DNA of 33,999 nt from Thermodesulfobacteriota bacterium. GTDB lineage: Bacteria > Desulfobacterota > Deferrisomatia > Deferrisomatales > JACRMM01. Numbering within the stretch: position 1 is the stretch's first letter; each line of letters begins with the position of its first letter. Positions 1 to 9,432 of this stretch are shown in pieces. Where the stretch lies: positions 1 to 33,999 of the forward strand of contig JBFLZB010000027.1 in the NCBI GenBank assembly GCA_040756475.1, in the 5' to 3' direction. A program made the position numbers and the translations under genes. Under the pieces are notes generated by a model that was given only the letters and a program-made list of their open reading frames with translations, ran no database searches and was not told where the DNA came from.

Positions 1-547
1 GCACCCGCCCCCCCCGGCCCACCCGCACCGCGCCCGAGGTGACCACGAAGATCGAGTCCCCGGGGTCACCCTGGCGAAAGAGCACCTCCCCCAGGCCCAG
101 GGTCCGGGGCACGAGCTTCTCCACCAACCGGGCGAAGGCCTCCGGGTCCAGATCCGAGAAGAGCGGGATCTCCGGCAGCGGGCCGCGCCCCGCCTCGGCC
201 GGCCGGGGGGCCAGGCCGCGCTTGCCGTAGAGATCCGCCAGGGCACGGCCCACGTCCTCGGCCGAGGGGTCCAGGCGCAGCAGGATCTTCTGGATGGCGA
301 TGGCCTGGACCAGGAACCCCCCATGGGCATAGAGCTCGGCCAGCTTCCGGTACGAGGCGGCCGCGTCCTCCCGCCGGCCGGCCCGCGCCTGCAGGTCGGC
401 CACCCGCCGCAGCACCTTGACGTTGTCGGGCTCCCGCGCCCCGATCCGCAGGTAGGCCTCCAGGGCCTGGGACCACTGGCCCCGGGTGTAGTGCTCTTCG
501 GCCGCCGCCCTGTCGTCCTTCCTGTCCTTGCGGAAGAGGGAGACCAT
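1..547 (-). CDS. TPR / cyclic-nucleotide-binding domain protein (partial, C-terminus beyond window)
   Basis: The minus-strand frame is open from an ATG at 547 to the left window edge, giving about 182 residues. The N-terminal ~110 residues are TPR-like amphipathic helices (YTRGQWSQALEAYLRIG, then DNVKVLRRVADLQARAG, then AAASYRKLAELYAHGG). From about residue 125 a Crp-like cyclic-nucleotide-binding beta-roll begins: IPLFSDLDPEAFARLVEKL followed by LGEVLFRQGDPGDSIFVVTSG. TPR + cNMP proteins of this kind are usually cytoplasmic sensors or scaffolds, but the ligand is not predictable. The start lies 7 nt beyond the stop of the LolC-type gene, so it is probably the next cistron of the lysS-lolC operon. 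That position is more often occupied by the ATPase gene lolD. No catalytic domain is visible in the part present. Confidence 0.72.
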   Translation of the reverse strand, partial: MVSLFRKDRKDDRAAAEEHYTRGQWSQALEAYLRIGAREPDNVKVLRRVADLQARAGRREDAAASYRKLAELYAHGGFLVQAIAIQKILLRLDPSAEDVGRALADLYGKRGLAPRPAEAGRGPLPEIPLFSDLDPEAFARLVEKLVPRTLGLGEVLFRQGDPGDSIFVVTSGAVRVGRGGRV

Positions 548-554
548 GGGCCGC

Positions 555-1784
555 CTACTCGTACCGGAGGATCTCCACCGGGTCGAGCCTAGAGGCCTGC
601 CAGGAGGGGTAGAGGGTGGCCAGGAAACACAGGGCCACCGCGCACACCGCCACCAGGGCGAAGACCTCGGGCTTCATCACCACGGGGAGGGTATCGATGT
701 AGTACACGTCGCCGGGGAGATCGATGAACTTGTACCGCTTGAGGAGCACGCACAGCACCCAGCCCCCCAGGAGCCCTCCCCCGGTGCCCAGCCCCCCGAT
801 CACGAGCCCCTCGAGCATGAAGATGCGGCGGATGGAGCGCCCGGTGGCCCCCATGGACTTGAGGATACCGATGTCGCGCGCCTTTTCCATCACCACCATG
901 ATCAGGGTGGCCGCGATGTTGAATGCGGCCACGAGCACGATGAGCGCCAGGATGACGAACATCACGATCTTTTCGAGCTTCAGCGCGCTGAAGAGGTTGC
1001 GGTTCATCTCCATCCAGTCCCGGGTCCAGTACCCGGGCCCCAGACGCGCCTCCACCGCCCGGGCCGTCTTGCCCGCGCCGTAGAGGTCCCGGGTGCGCAC
1101 CTCGATGCCGTGGACGTCCTGCCCCAGTCGCAGGAAATCCTGTGCCGTGGGCAGGGACGCGAAGAGAAAGCTCGTGTCGTACTCGTACATCCCCGAGGCG
1201 AAGATCCCGGCGACCCGGAAGGCTCGAGTGCGGGGGAGCACCCCCAGCGGCGTCGGACTCCCCACGGGGCTCACGATCTGGACCACGTCGCCGAGGAAGA
1301 GACCCAGGTTGCGGGCCATCTCCCGGCCCACCAGGAGGCCGGGAACGTCCCCGCCGAGGTCCGCAAGCCTCCCCTCCACGACGAAGCGCTCGATCTCCGT
1401 CGCCCTGCCCGCGCTCTCCACGTCGATGCCCCGAAAGACCGCCCCCTGGGCCGACCGCCCCACCATCAGCATCACCTGGCTCATGGCAAAGGGAGCGGCG
1501 GCCACCACGCCGGGCACCTGCTCCACCTCCCGGGCGACCGCCTCCGGGTTTCGCAGGGTGCCCCCCATGGGGTAGACCATCACGTGGGCGTTGGTGCCCA
1601 GGATCTTGTCGCGCAGATCCTCCTCGAACCCGGTCATCACCGAGAGCACCACCACCAGCGCCATCACCCCCAGGGCCACGCCCCCCACGCTGATCCAGGT
1701 GATCAGCGAGATGAAGAGCTCGCCCCGGCGCGCCTTGAGGTAGCGCAGGGCGATGCCGAGCTCGTAGGCGGCGGCCACGGGCAC
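555..1784 (-). CDS. lolC: LolC/LolE-type lipoprotein-releasing ABC permease
   Basis: A 409-aa FtsX/MacB-fold permease. It starts with GTG at 1784, directly after the lysS stop codon, and reads ELGIALRYLKARRGELFISL, the typical N-terminus of Lol permeases. One membrane segment near residues 20-52 is followed by a large periplasmic MacB-PCD-like domain (about 55-265) and three C-terminal segments (about 270-300, 320-350, 370-395). The cytoplasmic coupling sequence KARDIGILKSMGAT is present and the protein ends SRLDPVEILRYE, as is typical. The family extracts outer-membrane lipoproteins from the inner membrane together with the ATPase LolD and the chaperone LolA. lolD is not the next gene here. 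LolC versus LolE versus a merged LolF cannot be decided from one gene. Confidence 0.85.
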   Translation of the reverse strand: MPVAAAYELGIALRYLKARRGELFISLITWISVGGVALGVMALVVVLSVMTGFEEDLRDKILGTNAHVMVYPMGGTLRNPEAVAREVEQVPGVVAAAPFAMSQVMLMVGRSAQGAVFRGIDVESAGRATEIERFVVEGRLADLGGDVPGLLVGREMARNLGLFLGDVVQIVSPVGSPTPLGVLPRTRAFRVAGIFASGMYEYDTSFLFASLPTAQDFLRLGQDVHGIEVRTRDLYGAGKTARAVEARLGPGYWTRDWMEMNRNLFSALKLEKIVMFVILALIVLVAAFNIAATLIMVVMEKARDIGILKSMGATGRSIRRIFMLEGLVIGGLGTGGGLLGGWVLCVLLKRYKFIDLPGDVYYIDTLPVVMKPEVFALVAVCAVALCFLATLYPSWQASRLDPVEILRYE

Positions 1785-3269
<1,485 letters not shown>

Positions 3270-3326
3270 CCCGTCATCCTTGCATTGGGTGGGCGCCCGG
3301 AAAGCTTGGAAACATACCACAGGAAG

Positions 3327-3420
3327 GAATCGAAATCGCTATCGGTATCGCCATCGGTATCGGGATCGAAATCGCTCTCGGGATCGGTGTCGAAGTCCGG
3401 TCGATACCAATACCGATCCC
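3327..3420. repeat. Degenerate hexamer tandem array (NNATCG)n with inverted end
   Basis: From 3327 the sequence reads in exact 6-nt steps: GAATCG, AAATCG, CTATCG, GTATCG, CCATCG, GTATCG, GGATCG, AAATCG, CTCTCG, GGATCG, GTGTCG. Near 3400 the orientation flips to TCGATA, CCAATA, CCGATC. A 9-bp perfect stem (GGGATCGGT 3380-3388 with ACCGATCCC 3412-3420) joins the two parts. It sits between ymdB and lysS. Arrays of the same family occur at 22408-22486 and 33945-33998. Function is unknown; it is not a typical CRISPR, REP or rho-independent terminator. Confidence 0.85.
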
Positions 3421-3485
3421 CAGGCCGAGAGGCCTTCCTTCCTCCGCGCCCTCGCAGGGTCCCGTCGCGGGCTCGGGGGGCGCGG

Positions 3486-4271
3486 CTAGGGTCCCCGCTC
3501 GACCCGCTCGATGCCCAGGCAGCGCCCCGTGTCCGGGTCGGCCGTGACCAGGACCCCGCAGACGGTCGCCTGCCCCTCGGCCACGGCGTGCCCCCGGGGA
3601 ATGCGGGTGCGAAACCGGGCCAGGGCCTTCGAGGCCGAGACCCCGATGACCGAATCGCGAACGCCGGTCATGCCCACGTCGGTGATGAAGCCGGTTCCGC
3701 CCGGGAGCACCCGGGCGTCGGCGGTGGCCACGTGGGTGTGGGTGCCGAGAACGGCCGTGACCCGGCCGTCCAGGTGCCAGCCCATGGCCTGCTTCTCGCT
3801 GGTGGCCTCGGCGTGGAAGTCCAGGAGACGGACGCGCACCCCGGCGGGGAACCGGGCGAGGACCTCGTCCGCGCCCCGGAAGGGGCAGTCCAGGGGGTCC
3901 ATGAAGATCCTGCCGGAGAGATTCGCCACCCCCACCCCCACCCCGTCCACGTCGACCGTACACCAGCCGGCCCCGGGCGTGCCCGGGGGGTAGTTGGCAG
4001 GGCGCAACAGCCGCGGCAGGTGGTCGATCCGCCCCAGGATCTCCTTCTTGTCCCACACGTGGTTGCCGGTGGTGATCACCTGGACGCCGGCGGCAAAGAG
4101 CCGGCGGGCCGCCGCCGGCGTGATCCCGAGACCCGCCGCCGCGTTTTCCCCATTGGCCACCACGAGCCGCGCGCCGGTATCGGCCAGCAGTGCCGGCAGC
4201 CGGGTCTCCACGGCAGCCAGCCCCGGCTCCCCCACCACGTCCCCCAGGAAGAGAAGCCTCAGGCCGCCCAC
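3486..4271 (-). CDS. ymdB: YmdB-family metallophosphoesterase (2',3'-cyclic nucleotide phosphodiesterase-like)
   Basis: A 261-aa calcineurin-like phosphoesterase of the TIGR00282/YmdB type. The metal-ligand motifs appear in order: LFLGDVVGEPG (Asp11), VANGENAAAG, TTGNHVWDKKE, LLDFHAEATSEKQAMG and VLGTHTHVATADARVLPGG. Characterised YmdB proteins hydrolyse 2',3'-cyclic nucleotides and influence global gene expression; the exact substrate here is inferred. The GTG start at 4271 overlaps the rny stop codon by one base (TAGTG), so translation is probably coupled to rny. Co-occurrence of rny and ymdB is a widely conserved pairing. Confidence 0.9.
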   Translation of the reverse strand: MGGLRLLFLGDVVGEPGLAAVETRLPALLADTGARLVVANGENAAAGLGITPAAARRLFAAGVQVITTGNHVWDKKEILGRIDHLPRLLRPANYPPGTPGAGWCTVDVDGVGVGVANLSGRIFMDPLDCPFRGADEVLARFPAGVRVRLLDFHAEATSEKQAMGWHLDGRVTAVLGTHTHVATADARVLPGGTGFITDVGMTGVRDSVIGVSASKALARFRTRIPRGHAVAEGQATVCGVLVTADPDTGRCLGIERVERGP

Positions 4272-5836
4272 TACTTGGCGTACTCCACGGCCCGGGTCTC
4301 CCGAATCACGGTGATCCGGATCTGGCCGGGGTAGGAGAGCTCCTTCTCGACCTTGCGGGCGATGTCCTTGGAGAGGAGCACCGCCGTGTCATCGTCCACG
4401 CGGTCGTTGTTGACGATGATGCGGATCTCCCGGCCGGCCTGGATCGCAAAGGACTTCGCAACTCCGTCGAAGGAGTTGGCGATGCGCTCCAGGTCTTCCA
4501 GCCGCTTCACATAGGTTTCGAGCATCTCGCGCCGCGCCCCCGGCCGCGCCGCCGAGAGGGCATCGGCCGACTGCACGAGCACCGCCAGGATCGACTCGGG
4601 CCGCACGTCGTCGTGGTGGGCGGCTACGGCATGGACGATTTCCTTGGGCTCGCCGTACTTGCGGCACAGATCGGCCCCGATGGTGGCGTGGGAGCCCTCC
4701 ACCTCGTGGTCCACGGCCTTCCCCAGATCGTGCAGGAGCCCCGCCCGCTTGGCCTGCTTGACGTTGAGGCCGAGCTCGGAGGCCATGATGCCGCACAGGA
4801 AGGCCACTTCGAGGGAGTGGTTGAGCACGTTCTGCGCGAATGACGAGCGGTACTTGAGGCGCCCCAGCAGGTTGATCACGTCCGGGTGGATGCCGTGGAC
4901 CCCCACGTCGAAGGTGGCCTGCTCGCCGGCTTCCTTGAGCTCCTGCTCCACCTCCTTGGTGACCTTCTTGACCACTTCTTCGATCCGGGCCGGGTGGATG
5001 CGCCCGTCGCTGATGAGCCGTTCCAGCGACACCCGGGCGATCTCGCGCCGCACGGGGTTGTATCCCGACAGCAGCACCGTCTCGGGAGTGTCGTCCACGA
5101 TGAGGTCGATCCCCGTTGCCGCCTCGATGGCCCGGATGTTTCGGCCCTCACGCCCGATGATGCGCCCCTTCATCTCCTCCCCCGGGAGCTGCACGCTCGT
5201 GACCGTGCGCTCGGCCACGTACTCGCCCGCGTAGCGCTGGATGGCCAGGCTGATGATCTCCTTGGCCTTCTTGTCGGCGATCTTCTTCGCCTCTTCCTCC
5301 GCTTCCCGGATCTCCCGGGCCGCGTCGTGGCGGGCCTCGCTCAGGAGCGACTGTCTGAGCTCCTCCTTGGCCTCTTCGGCGCTCATCCCGGCCACCCTCT
5401 CGAGCTGCCGGGTCACCTCTGCGCCCTTGGCCTCCACCTCTTCCTGTGCCTTCTGCACATCGGCCGTACGCTCCTCCAGGCTGTCCTCCCGCTCCTGCAA
5501 GCGGGTCTCCCGCTTGTCGAGGTTTTCTTCCTTCTTGTCGAGGTTGCCTTCGCGCTGCTGTACCCGCTTCTCTACGGCCAGGACCTCGCTCTTGCGCTCT
5601 TCGAGCTCCTTCTCCACGCGCTCCTTCTCGGCGAAGGTCTCCTCCTTGGCACGGAGGATCGCCTCCTTCTTGAGGATCTCCGCCTCCTTGCGGGCCTCCT
5701 CCCGCAGTGCCTGGGCCTCGGCCCGGGCGTTCTCGAAGGATGTCTGGCCGCGCCGTCGGCCCACGAGCACGCCGACCGCGAGGGCGGCCGCCACGGCCAC
5801 CGCCGCCAGGAGGACTACAATTGCCATGACGTCCAA
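4271..5836 (-). CDS. rny: Ribonuclease Y
   Basis: A 521-aa membrane-anchored endoribonuclease that initiates mRNA decay. Order of parts: one N-terminal membrane helix (about residues 4-26); a long charged coiled coil (about 30-200, rich in [14 protein letters not shown]-type heptads); a KH RNA-binding domain near 205-270 ([20 protein letters not shown]); then an HD domain with HSLEVAF and [12 protein letters not shown] carrying the metal-binding His-Asp pair. The length is standard. Two starts are possible: TTG at 5836, with AGGAG 6 nt upstream, or ATG at 5827. The Shine-Dalgarno spacing favours the TTG. It is preceded by the 6S RNA candidate and zapA and overlaps ymdB by 1 nt. Confidence 0.96.
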   Translation of the reverse strand: MDVMAIVVLLAAVAVAAALAVGVLVGRRRGQTSFENARAEAQALREEARKEAEILKKEAILRAKEETFAEKERVEKELEERKSEVLAVEKRVQQREGNLDKKEENLDKRETRLQEREDSLEERTADVQKAQEEVEAKGAEVTRQLERVAGMSAEEAKEELRQSLLSEARHDAAREIREAEEEAKKIADKKAKEIISLAIQRYAGEYVAERTVTSVQLPGEEMKGRIIGREGRNIRAIEAATGIDLIVDDTPETVLLSGYNPVRREIARVSLERLISDGRIHPARIEEVVKKVTKEVEQELKEAGEQATFDVGVHGIHPDVINLLGRLKYRSSFAQNVLNHSLEVAFLCGIMASELGLNVKQAKRAGLLHDLGKAVDHEVEGSHATIGADLCRKYGEPKEIVHAVAAHHDDVRPESILAVLVQSADALSAARPGARREMLETYVKRLEDLERIANSFDGVAKSFAIQAGREIRIIVNNDRVDDDTAVLLSKDIARKVEKELSYPGQIRITVIRETRAVEYAK

Positions 5837-5969
5837 GGGGGTCTCCTTTCCCTGGGAAGGACCGGGCAGTCTCGCCGGCGGCCGGGCGGGTCAGGAGGCT
5901 CGTGAAGGGCGCACTGCCACCCCGGGGAAGGGGGATGGCAGGCTGCGACGAAGGGGAAGAGGATCCGGA

Positions 5970-6096
5970 GAGAAAGAGATCCCCCGCTCGTGCCGTGTTC
6001 CTAAGGTTCGGTTGAACCTCGCGTGGAAAGGTGGGCGTCCTGTAACCGTTTCACGGGCTCCCCGGAGGGCATGCCATCCACGGATAGGGAGGACCC
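5970..6096 (-). ncRNA. ssrS: Candidate 6S RNA (RNA polymerase regulator)
   Basis: The 279-nt gap between zapA and rny, both minus strand, is where 6S RNA commonly lies beside zapA. Read on the minus strand, a 5' segment TCCCTATCCGTG (6078-6089) can pair with a 3' segment CACGAGCGGGGGA (5979-5991), closing a long imperfect stem. The 3' side carries a small hairpin GGTTC-AACC-GAACC (about 6005-6018), comparable with the small hairpin in the 3' strand of the E. coli 6S central bubble. The 5' strand has CCCTCCGGGGAGCC, comparable with the CCCUGAGCCG region of E. coli. 6S RNA mimics an open promoter and sequesters sigma-70 holoenzyme. Ends are approximate, and the element is shorter than the usual ~180 nt, so it may extend on either side. 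A separate hairpin (5915-5923 with 5931-5940) lies between it and rny. Confidence 0.55.
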
Positions 6097-6115
6097 CCAA
6101 CGTCATGCCGTTGGC

Positions 6116-6460
6116 TCAACAGCTTCCAGCGGAATCACGCGCACAGCAGGGGAATTCGGTCGTCTTCGCTGCAAACACCTCTGGAAGAAGGGTGTCGATG
6201 CGCCGGGCCAGGCCCGCGTGGCGTTCCTCCACTTCGGCCGTCCACGCCTGGGTGGAAACCCGCTCCTGGAGGAGCTCGCTGGCCAGGTCCATGGCGGCCA
6301 GCACCGCGATCTGCAGGGTGGAAACCGTGCGGGCGGCCGAGGCCACCTCGCGCATCTTCCGGTCCACCAGCTCGGCAACGCGCTTTACGTGCTCCCCCTC
6401 GACGTCGGCGCGCAGGGTGTAGCCCTGTCCGAAGATCTCCACCTGGTGAACCGTGCCCAT
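6116..6460 (-). CDS. zapA: Cell division protein ZapA
   Basis: A 114-aa ZapA-family protein that bundles FtsZ protofilaments at the division site. The N-terminal globular part reads VHQVEIFGQGYTLRADVEGE, then HVKRVAELVDRKMREVA; the C-terminal coiled coil includes LQIAVLAAMDLASELLQE. The start ATG at 6460 overlaps the stop of the upstream coiled-coil gene (TGATG), indicating translational coupling. The length is near the usual 90-110 aa, with a slightly extended cysteine-containing tail (CCARDSAGSC) of no known role. A 6S RNA candidate follows. Confidence 0.9.
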   Translation of the reverse strand: MGTVHQVEIFGQGYTLRADVEGEHVKRVAELVDRKMREVASAARTVSTLQIAVLAAMDLASELLQERVSTQAWTAEVEERHAGLARRIDTLLPEVFAAKTTEFPCCARDSAGSC

Positions 6461-6714
6461 CAGGTCGCCCCGCCGCCTGCCGCCGCCTCCAACGCCTCGA
6501 GCCGCTCCAGGGTCTCCACCAGCCGGCCCAGTCTCTCTCGGATCACATCCCGTTCCTTCCGAAACTCCTCGACCTCCCGCTCGAGGTCGCCAAGCCGCCC
6601 GGTCTTCTCTTCGAGGCGGCGTTCGAGGAGGATCTTCTCCTCCTTCAGCCGGTTGAAGTGGTCTACGAGCCGGGTCAGCCGTTGCTCCAGAAGGTCCAGT
6701 TTTTCCAGGTGCAT
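6460..6714 (-). CDS. Small coiled-coil protein, ZapB-like
   Basis: An 84-aa, almost entirely coiled-coil protein: MHLEKLDLLEQRLTRLVDHF, then KEEKILLERRLEEKTGRLG, then EREVEEFRKERDVIRERL. Size, composition and position directly before zapA, with start and stop overlapping, match the small coiled-coil proteins called ZapB-like in related genomes. ZapB in E. coli crosslinks ZapA at the Z-ring; that role is inferred here because coiled coils carry little family-specific sequence. A GGAG 6 nt before the ATG supports the start, and a good sigma-70 promoter lies just upstream. Confidence 0.75.
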   Translation of the reverse strand: MHLEKLDLLEQRLTRLVDHFNRLKEEKILLERRLEEKTGRLGDLEREVEEFRKERDVIRERLGRLVETLERLEALEAAAGGGAT

Positions 6715-6737
6715 AGGCCTCTCCGCGCTCGAAGGCC

Positions 6738-6766
6738 ATCGTAGACGGGCCCCCGGGGCAAGTCAA
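6738..6766 (-). promoter_or_regulatory. Sigma-70 promoter for the zapB-like/zapA operon
   Basis: On the minus strand TTGACT (6766-6761) and TACGAT (6743-6738) are separated by exactly 17 nt. Transcription would start near 6731, about 17 nt before the ATG at 6714. Both hexamers are close to consensus in an otherwise very GC-rich stretch. The promoter probably drives the coiled-coil gene, zapA and possibly the 6S RNA and rny. Confidence 0.7.
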
Positions 6767-6864
6767 GAGACAATCCCGGCGCGGATCCGACACGATCGCC
6801 CGCCCGCGGCGCCTCGGTCGGCGCTTCCAGAGGCGGCCGGCGAAGACCGCATGCCGGACGTGCG

Positions 6865-7785
6865 TCAAGAGGACGGGGACATCCGCCGGCCGAACTCGCC
6901 GCGCTCCTCTTCCAGAATCGCGAGGAAAGCCCGAGCGGCAGGGGAAAGCTCGCCTTCCTCCCGGAACGCGGTGTACACCTGGAGCGCCATCTCCTGGTCC
7001 CGGACCGGGACGACCCGGAGCCGTTCCTCCGCCAGCTCCCGGGCAACCGCCGAGCGCACCAGAAACGTGAGCCCTTCGCCCTTCTCGACCATCTCTTTGA
7101 TGAACTCCACGTTGCTCGTTTCCAGCAGCACGTCGGGGGACAGGCCCCAACGGTCGAAGAGCCGGCGCACCAGGGCGTGGGTGCTGGAGCCCTCTTCCTT
7201 GAGGATGACGAGCTGCCCGGAGAGGTCGCCAAAGGAGATGCCCCGCTTCCTTCGGGCCAAGGGGTGGGACGGCGCCGCGAGCAGCACCACCTCCTCCTCC
7301 CGGAAGGGCCGCAGGGTCAACCCCTTGCCTTCCTCCGACAGGGCGACCACCGCGAGCTCGTTCTTGAGGCCCAGGAGGCTGCGGCACACCTCCAGGGAGC
7401 TCCCCTCGTCGAGAATCACCTTGATCTTGGGGTAGGCGGCCCGGAAGCGGCTGATGAGACCCGGCATGAGGTACCGGGCATAGGTCTTGGTGGTGCCGAT
7501 CTTGAGCAGCCCCCGCTTGAGCTCCCGCACCTCCGCCACGAGGCGCTCCATCCGCTTCTCGATCTCGAAGACCTCCCGCGCCTGCTGGAACAGGAGCGCG
7601 CCCGCCTCGGACAGGACCATCCGACGGCCCCGTTTCTTGAAGAGCTTGAGCTCCAGAGCCGCCTCCAGGGCGCGAATCTGCCCGGTGACCGCGGGTTGGG
7701 TGACGCAGAGGTTGCGCGCGGCCTGGGAGAAGCTCTGGCTGCGGGCCGCCTCGCAAAACGCCCGGAGCTGGTTGAAGTTGAGCAC
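6865..7785 (-). CDS. LysR-family transcriptional regulator, probable regulator of the ppc operon
   Basis: A LysR-type regulator of 306 aa from the GTG at 7785; an upstream in-frame ATG at 7812 would add 9 residues. The GTG is preferred because GGGGAGG lies 5 nt before it and LNFNQLRAFCEAARSQSFSQ is the usual LysR N-terminus. The winged HTH spans about residues 1-60 (AARNLCVTQPAVTGQIRALE), followed by a linker helix and a two-lobed effector domain from about 90 (GLLKIGTTKTYARYLMPGL). It is divergent from the phenylphosphate carboxylase operon, the classic arrangement for a LysR regulator acting on its neighbour, and a palindromic operator lies between them. The inducer may be phenol, phenylphosphate or 4-hydroxybenzoate; this is inference. 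Confidence 0.9.
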   Translation of the reverse strand: MLNFNQLRAFCEAARSQSFSQAARNLCVTQPAVTGQIRALEAALELKLFKKRGRRMVLSEAGALLFQQAREVFEIEKRMERLVAEVRELKRGLLKIGTTKTYARYLMPGLISRFRAAYPKIKVILDEGSSLEVCRSLLGLKNELAVVALSEEGKGLTLRPFREEEVVLLAAPSHPLARRKRGISFGDLSGQLVILKEEGSSTHALVRRLFDRWGLSPDVLLETSNVEFIKEMVEKGEGLTFLVRSAVARELAEERLRVVPVRDQEMALQVYTAFREEGELSPAARAFLAILEEERGEFGRRMSPSS

Positions 7786-7819
7786 GGGGGCCTCCCCACT
7801 TCGAACATGCAAGTTTTCC

Positions 7820-7834
7820 TTATGGATAGCATAA
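7820..7834. promoter_or_regulatory. Putative LysR operator (palindrome containing T-N11-A)
   Basis: TTATGGATAGCATAA is a perfect inverted repeat (TTATG / CATAA around GATAG) and contains the LysR T-N11-A signature. A second A/T palindrome, ATAAAGTTAT, follows at 7831-7840. Both lie between the divergent lysR and ppcB genes, just upstream of the -35 box at 7846, where an activator would bind. The AT-rich run contrasts strongly with the surrounding sequence. Confidence 0.6.
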
Positions 7835-7845
7835 AGTTATATGAA

Positions 7846-7874
7846 TTGACCAGGCAGTGTCCGCCTTCTACACT
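7846..7874 (+). promoter_or_regulatory. Sigma-70 promoter of the ppc operon
   Basis: TTGACC (7846-7851) and TACACT (7869-7874) are separated by 17 nt. Transcription would begin near 7881, leaving a leader of about 58 nt before ppcB. The -35 box begins 6 nt after the second AT palindrome, consistent with LysR-dependent activation. Confidence 0.65.
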
Positions 7875-7938
7875 CGAACCACGTTTTGAAGCGGACGCGA
7901 CTCCAGTGGCCGGCCTGCCGCAGACGAGGAGGAAGAGC

Positions 7939-9351
7939 ATGGATCTTCGGGAGTTCATAGCACTTTGCGAGAGGGACGGCGACCTGAAACGCGTGACCGC
8001 AGAGGTCGACTGGGACCTGGAGATGTCCCACATCGCCAAGCTCGTGGAGGAAAAGAGCGGACCCTCGCTGCTCTTCGAGAAGGTCAAGGGCAGCGTGGGC
8101 CGTGTGATGTTCGGCGCCTTCAGCAACACCAAACGCTTCGCGAAGATCCTTGGAAAGCCCAGCCACCTCTCCATGTGCGACCTGAGCTACGAGTGGATGA
8201 AGCTCTCGGTGGGCGAGGTGATCCGGGCCCGGGAGGTGGAGACGGGGCCGGTCTTCGAGAACGTCATCGAAGGGGCGGCGGTGGACGTGACGAAGCTCCC
8301 CGCCCCCAAGTTCTACGAGAAGGACGGCGGCCGGTTCATCGGCACCGCGTGCTTCATGGTGGTGCAGGACCCGGAGACCGGGGAGATCAACCTGGGCACC
8401 TACCGCAGCCAGGTGCTGGACGCCAGGACCGTGGGCGCCCAGATCCTGAAGGGCAAGCGGGGAGACCGTATCCTGCAGAAGTACCGCAAGGCCGGCAAGA
8501 AGATGCCCATCTGCATGGTGGTGGGGTGCGACCCGCTGCTCATGCTCGCCGGGAGCGCCATGGTGGAGGGCGCCAACGAGTACGACGTGGTGGGCACCCT
8601 GCGGGGCGAGCCGGTGGACGTGGTGAAGGCTCCGCTGACGGGGCTTCCCATCCCGGCCACCGCCGAGATCGTGCTCGAGGGATACGTGGACGGGGACAAC
8701 CTGCGCCCCGAGGGGCCCTTCGGGGAGTACACGGGGTACTACACCGAAGAGGTCTACAAGCAGGTGGTAAAGCCCGCCATCGAGGTGGAGCGGATCTACC
8801 ACCGCGACGACCCGATCCTGCTGGCCGCGTCGGTGGGGCGGCCCGTCAACGACAACCACATGATGCTGGCCTTCGTGCGCAATGCCACCCTGTGGACCGA
8901 GCTCACGAAGATGAAGATCCCGGGCATCCAGTCCGTCTACATGCCCCCGGAGGCCTGCGGCCGGTTCTGGGCCATCGTCTCGGTCAAGCAGATGTACCCG
9001 GGCCACGCCGACCAGGTGGCCGCCGCGGTCATCGCCTCCAACACCTGCACCTACGGCCTCAAGGGCCTCATCGTCGTCGACCACGACATCCAGGCCGACG
9101 ACCTCCCGCGCGTGTGGTGGGCGCTTGCGACCCGCTACGACCCCCTGCGGGGCACCCAGCTCATCAACCGGGGCAGATCCACGCCCCTGGACCCCGCCCT
9201 CTTCCAGAGCGACAACAAGTTCATCACCTCCCGCATCGTGATGGACGCCACCCTCCCCTTCGAATGGAAGGAAAAACCGGTGCAGGTGGAGATGTCGAAG
9301 GAGGTGCTCGAGCGGGTGAAGGCGCGGTGGGCGGAGCTGGGGCTGGAGTAG
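7939..9351 (+). CDS. ppcB: Phenylphosphate carboxylase beta-type subunit (UbiD family)
   Basis: A 470-aa UbiD-family (de)carboxylase. It starts at the ATG at 7939 with AGGAGG about 7 nt upstream; the open frame continues much further upstream but the N-terminus MDLREFIALCERDGDLKRVT fits the family. Prenyl-FMN active-site motifs are present: N-L-G-T-Y-R (151-156) and E-G-P-F-G-E (258-263, the catalytic Glu pair). Phenylphosphate carboxylase converts phenylphosphate + CO2 to 4-hydroxybenzoate + phosphate in anaerobic phenol degradation. In Thauera aromatica it has two UbiD-like subunits, a ~10-kDa subunit and an ~18-kDa HAD subunit, and all four are encoded here. Remembered similarity to T. aromatica PpcB and the length (about 472 aa there) favour beta over alpha; no alignment was run. 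Confidence 0.85.
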   Translation: MDLREFIALCERDGDLKRVTAEVDWDLEMSHIAKLVEEKSGPSLLFEKVKGSVGRVMFGAFSNTKRFAKILGKPSHLSMCDLSYEWMKLSVGEVIRAREVETGPVFENVIEGAAVDVTKLPAPKFYEKDGGRFIGTACFMVVQDPETGEINLGTYRSQVLDARTVGAQILKGKRGDRILQKYRKAGKKMPICMVVGCDPLLMLAGSAMVEGANEYDVVGTLRGEPVDVVKAPLTGLPIPATAEIVLEGYVDGDNLRPEGPFGEYTGYYTEEVYKQVVKPAIEVERIYHRDDPILLAASVGRPVNDNHMMLAFVRNATLWTELTKMKIPGIQSVYMPPEACGRFWAIVSVKQMYPGHADQVAAAVIASNTCTYGLKGLIVVDHDIQADDLPRVWWALATRYDPLRGTQLINRGRSTPLDPALFQSDNKFITSRIVMDATLPFEWKEKPVQVEMSKEVLERVKARWAELGLE

Positions 9352-9362
9352 GATCGACGGGG

Positions 9363-9388
9363 ACAGGATGACAGGAGGAACAGGATGG
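9363..9388. repeat. Short ACAGGATG-type tandem repeat
   Basis: Three consecutive units, ACAGGATG, ACAGGAGGA and ACAGGATGG, lie in the 81-nt gap between ppcB and ppcD. The stretch is short, but the spacing (8 then 9 nt) resembles the other degenerate tandem arrays of the window. Confidence 0.45.
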
Positions 9389-9432
9389 GTCTGTCGGATC
9401 GCGGAGCCGCGGCCACGTGAAGGAGAATGACG

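Noticed and set aside
3327-3420. CRISPR-like array
   Set aside because: Units are contiguous 6-mers with no spacers and no cas genes are present.
5891-6106. 71-codon minus-strand frame between zapA and rny
   Set aside because: It overlaps the structured 6S candidate, has no Shine-Dalgarno and no recognisable sequence.
7805-7815. 11-mer ACATGCAAGTT shared with 30177-30187 upstream of metY
   Set aside because: Both copies lie in promoter regions, but many exact 11-mer pairs are expected by chance in 34 kb; no palindrome or fixed spacing to the promoters.
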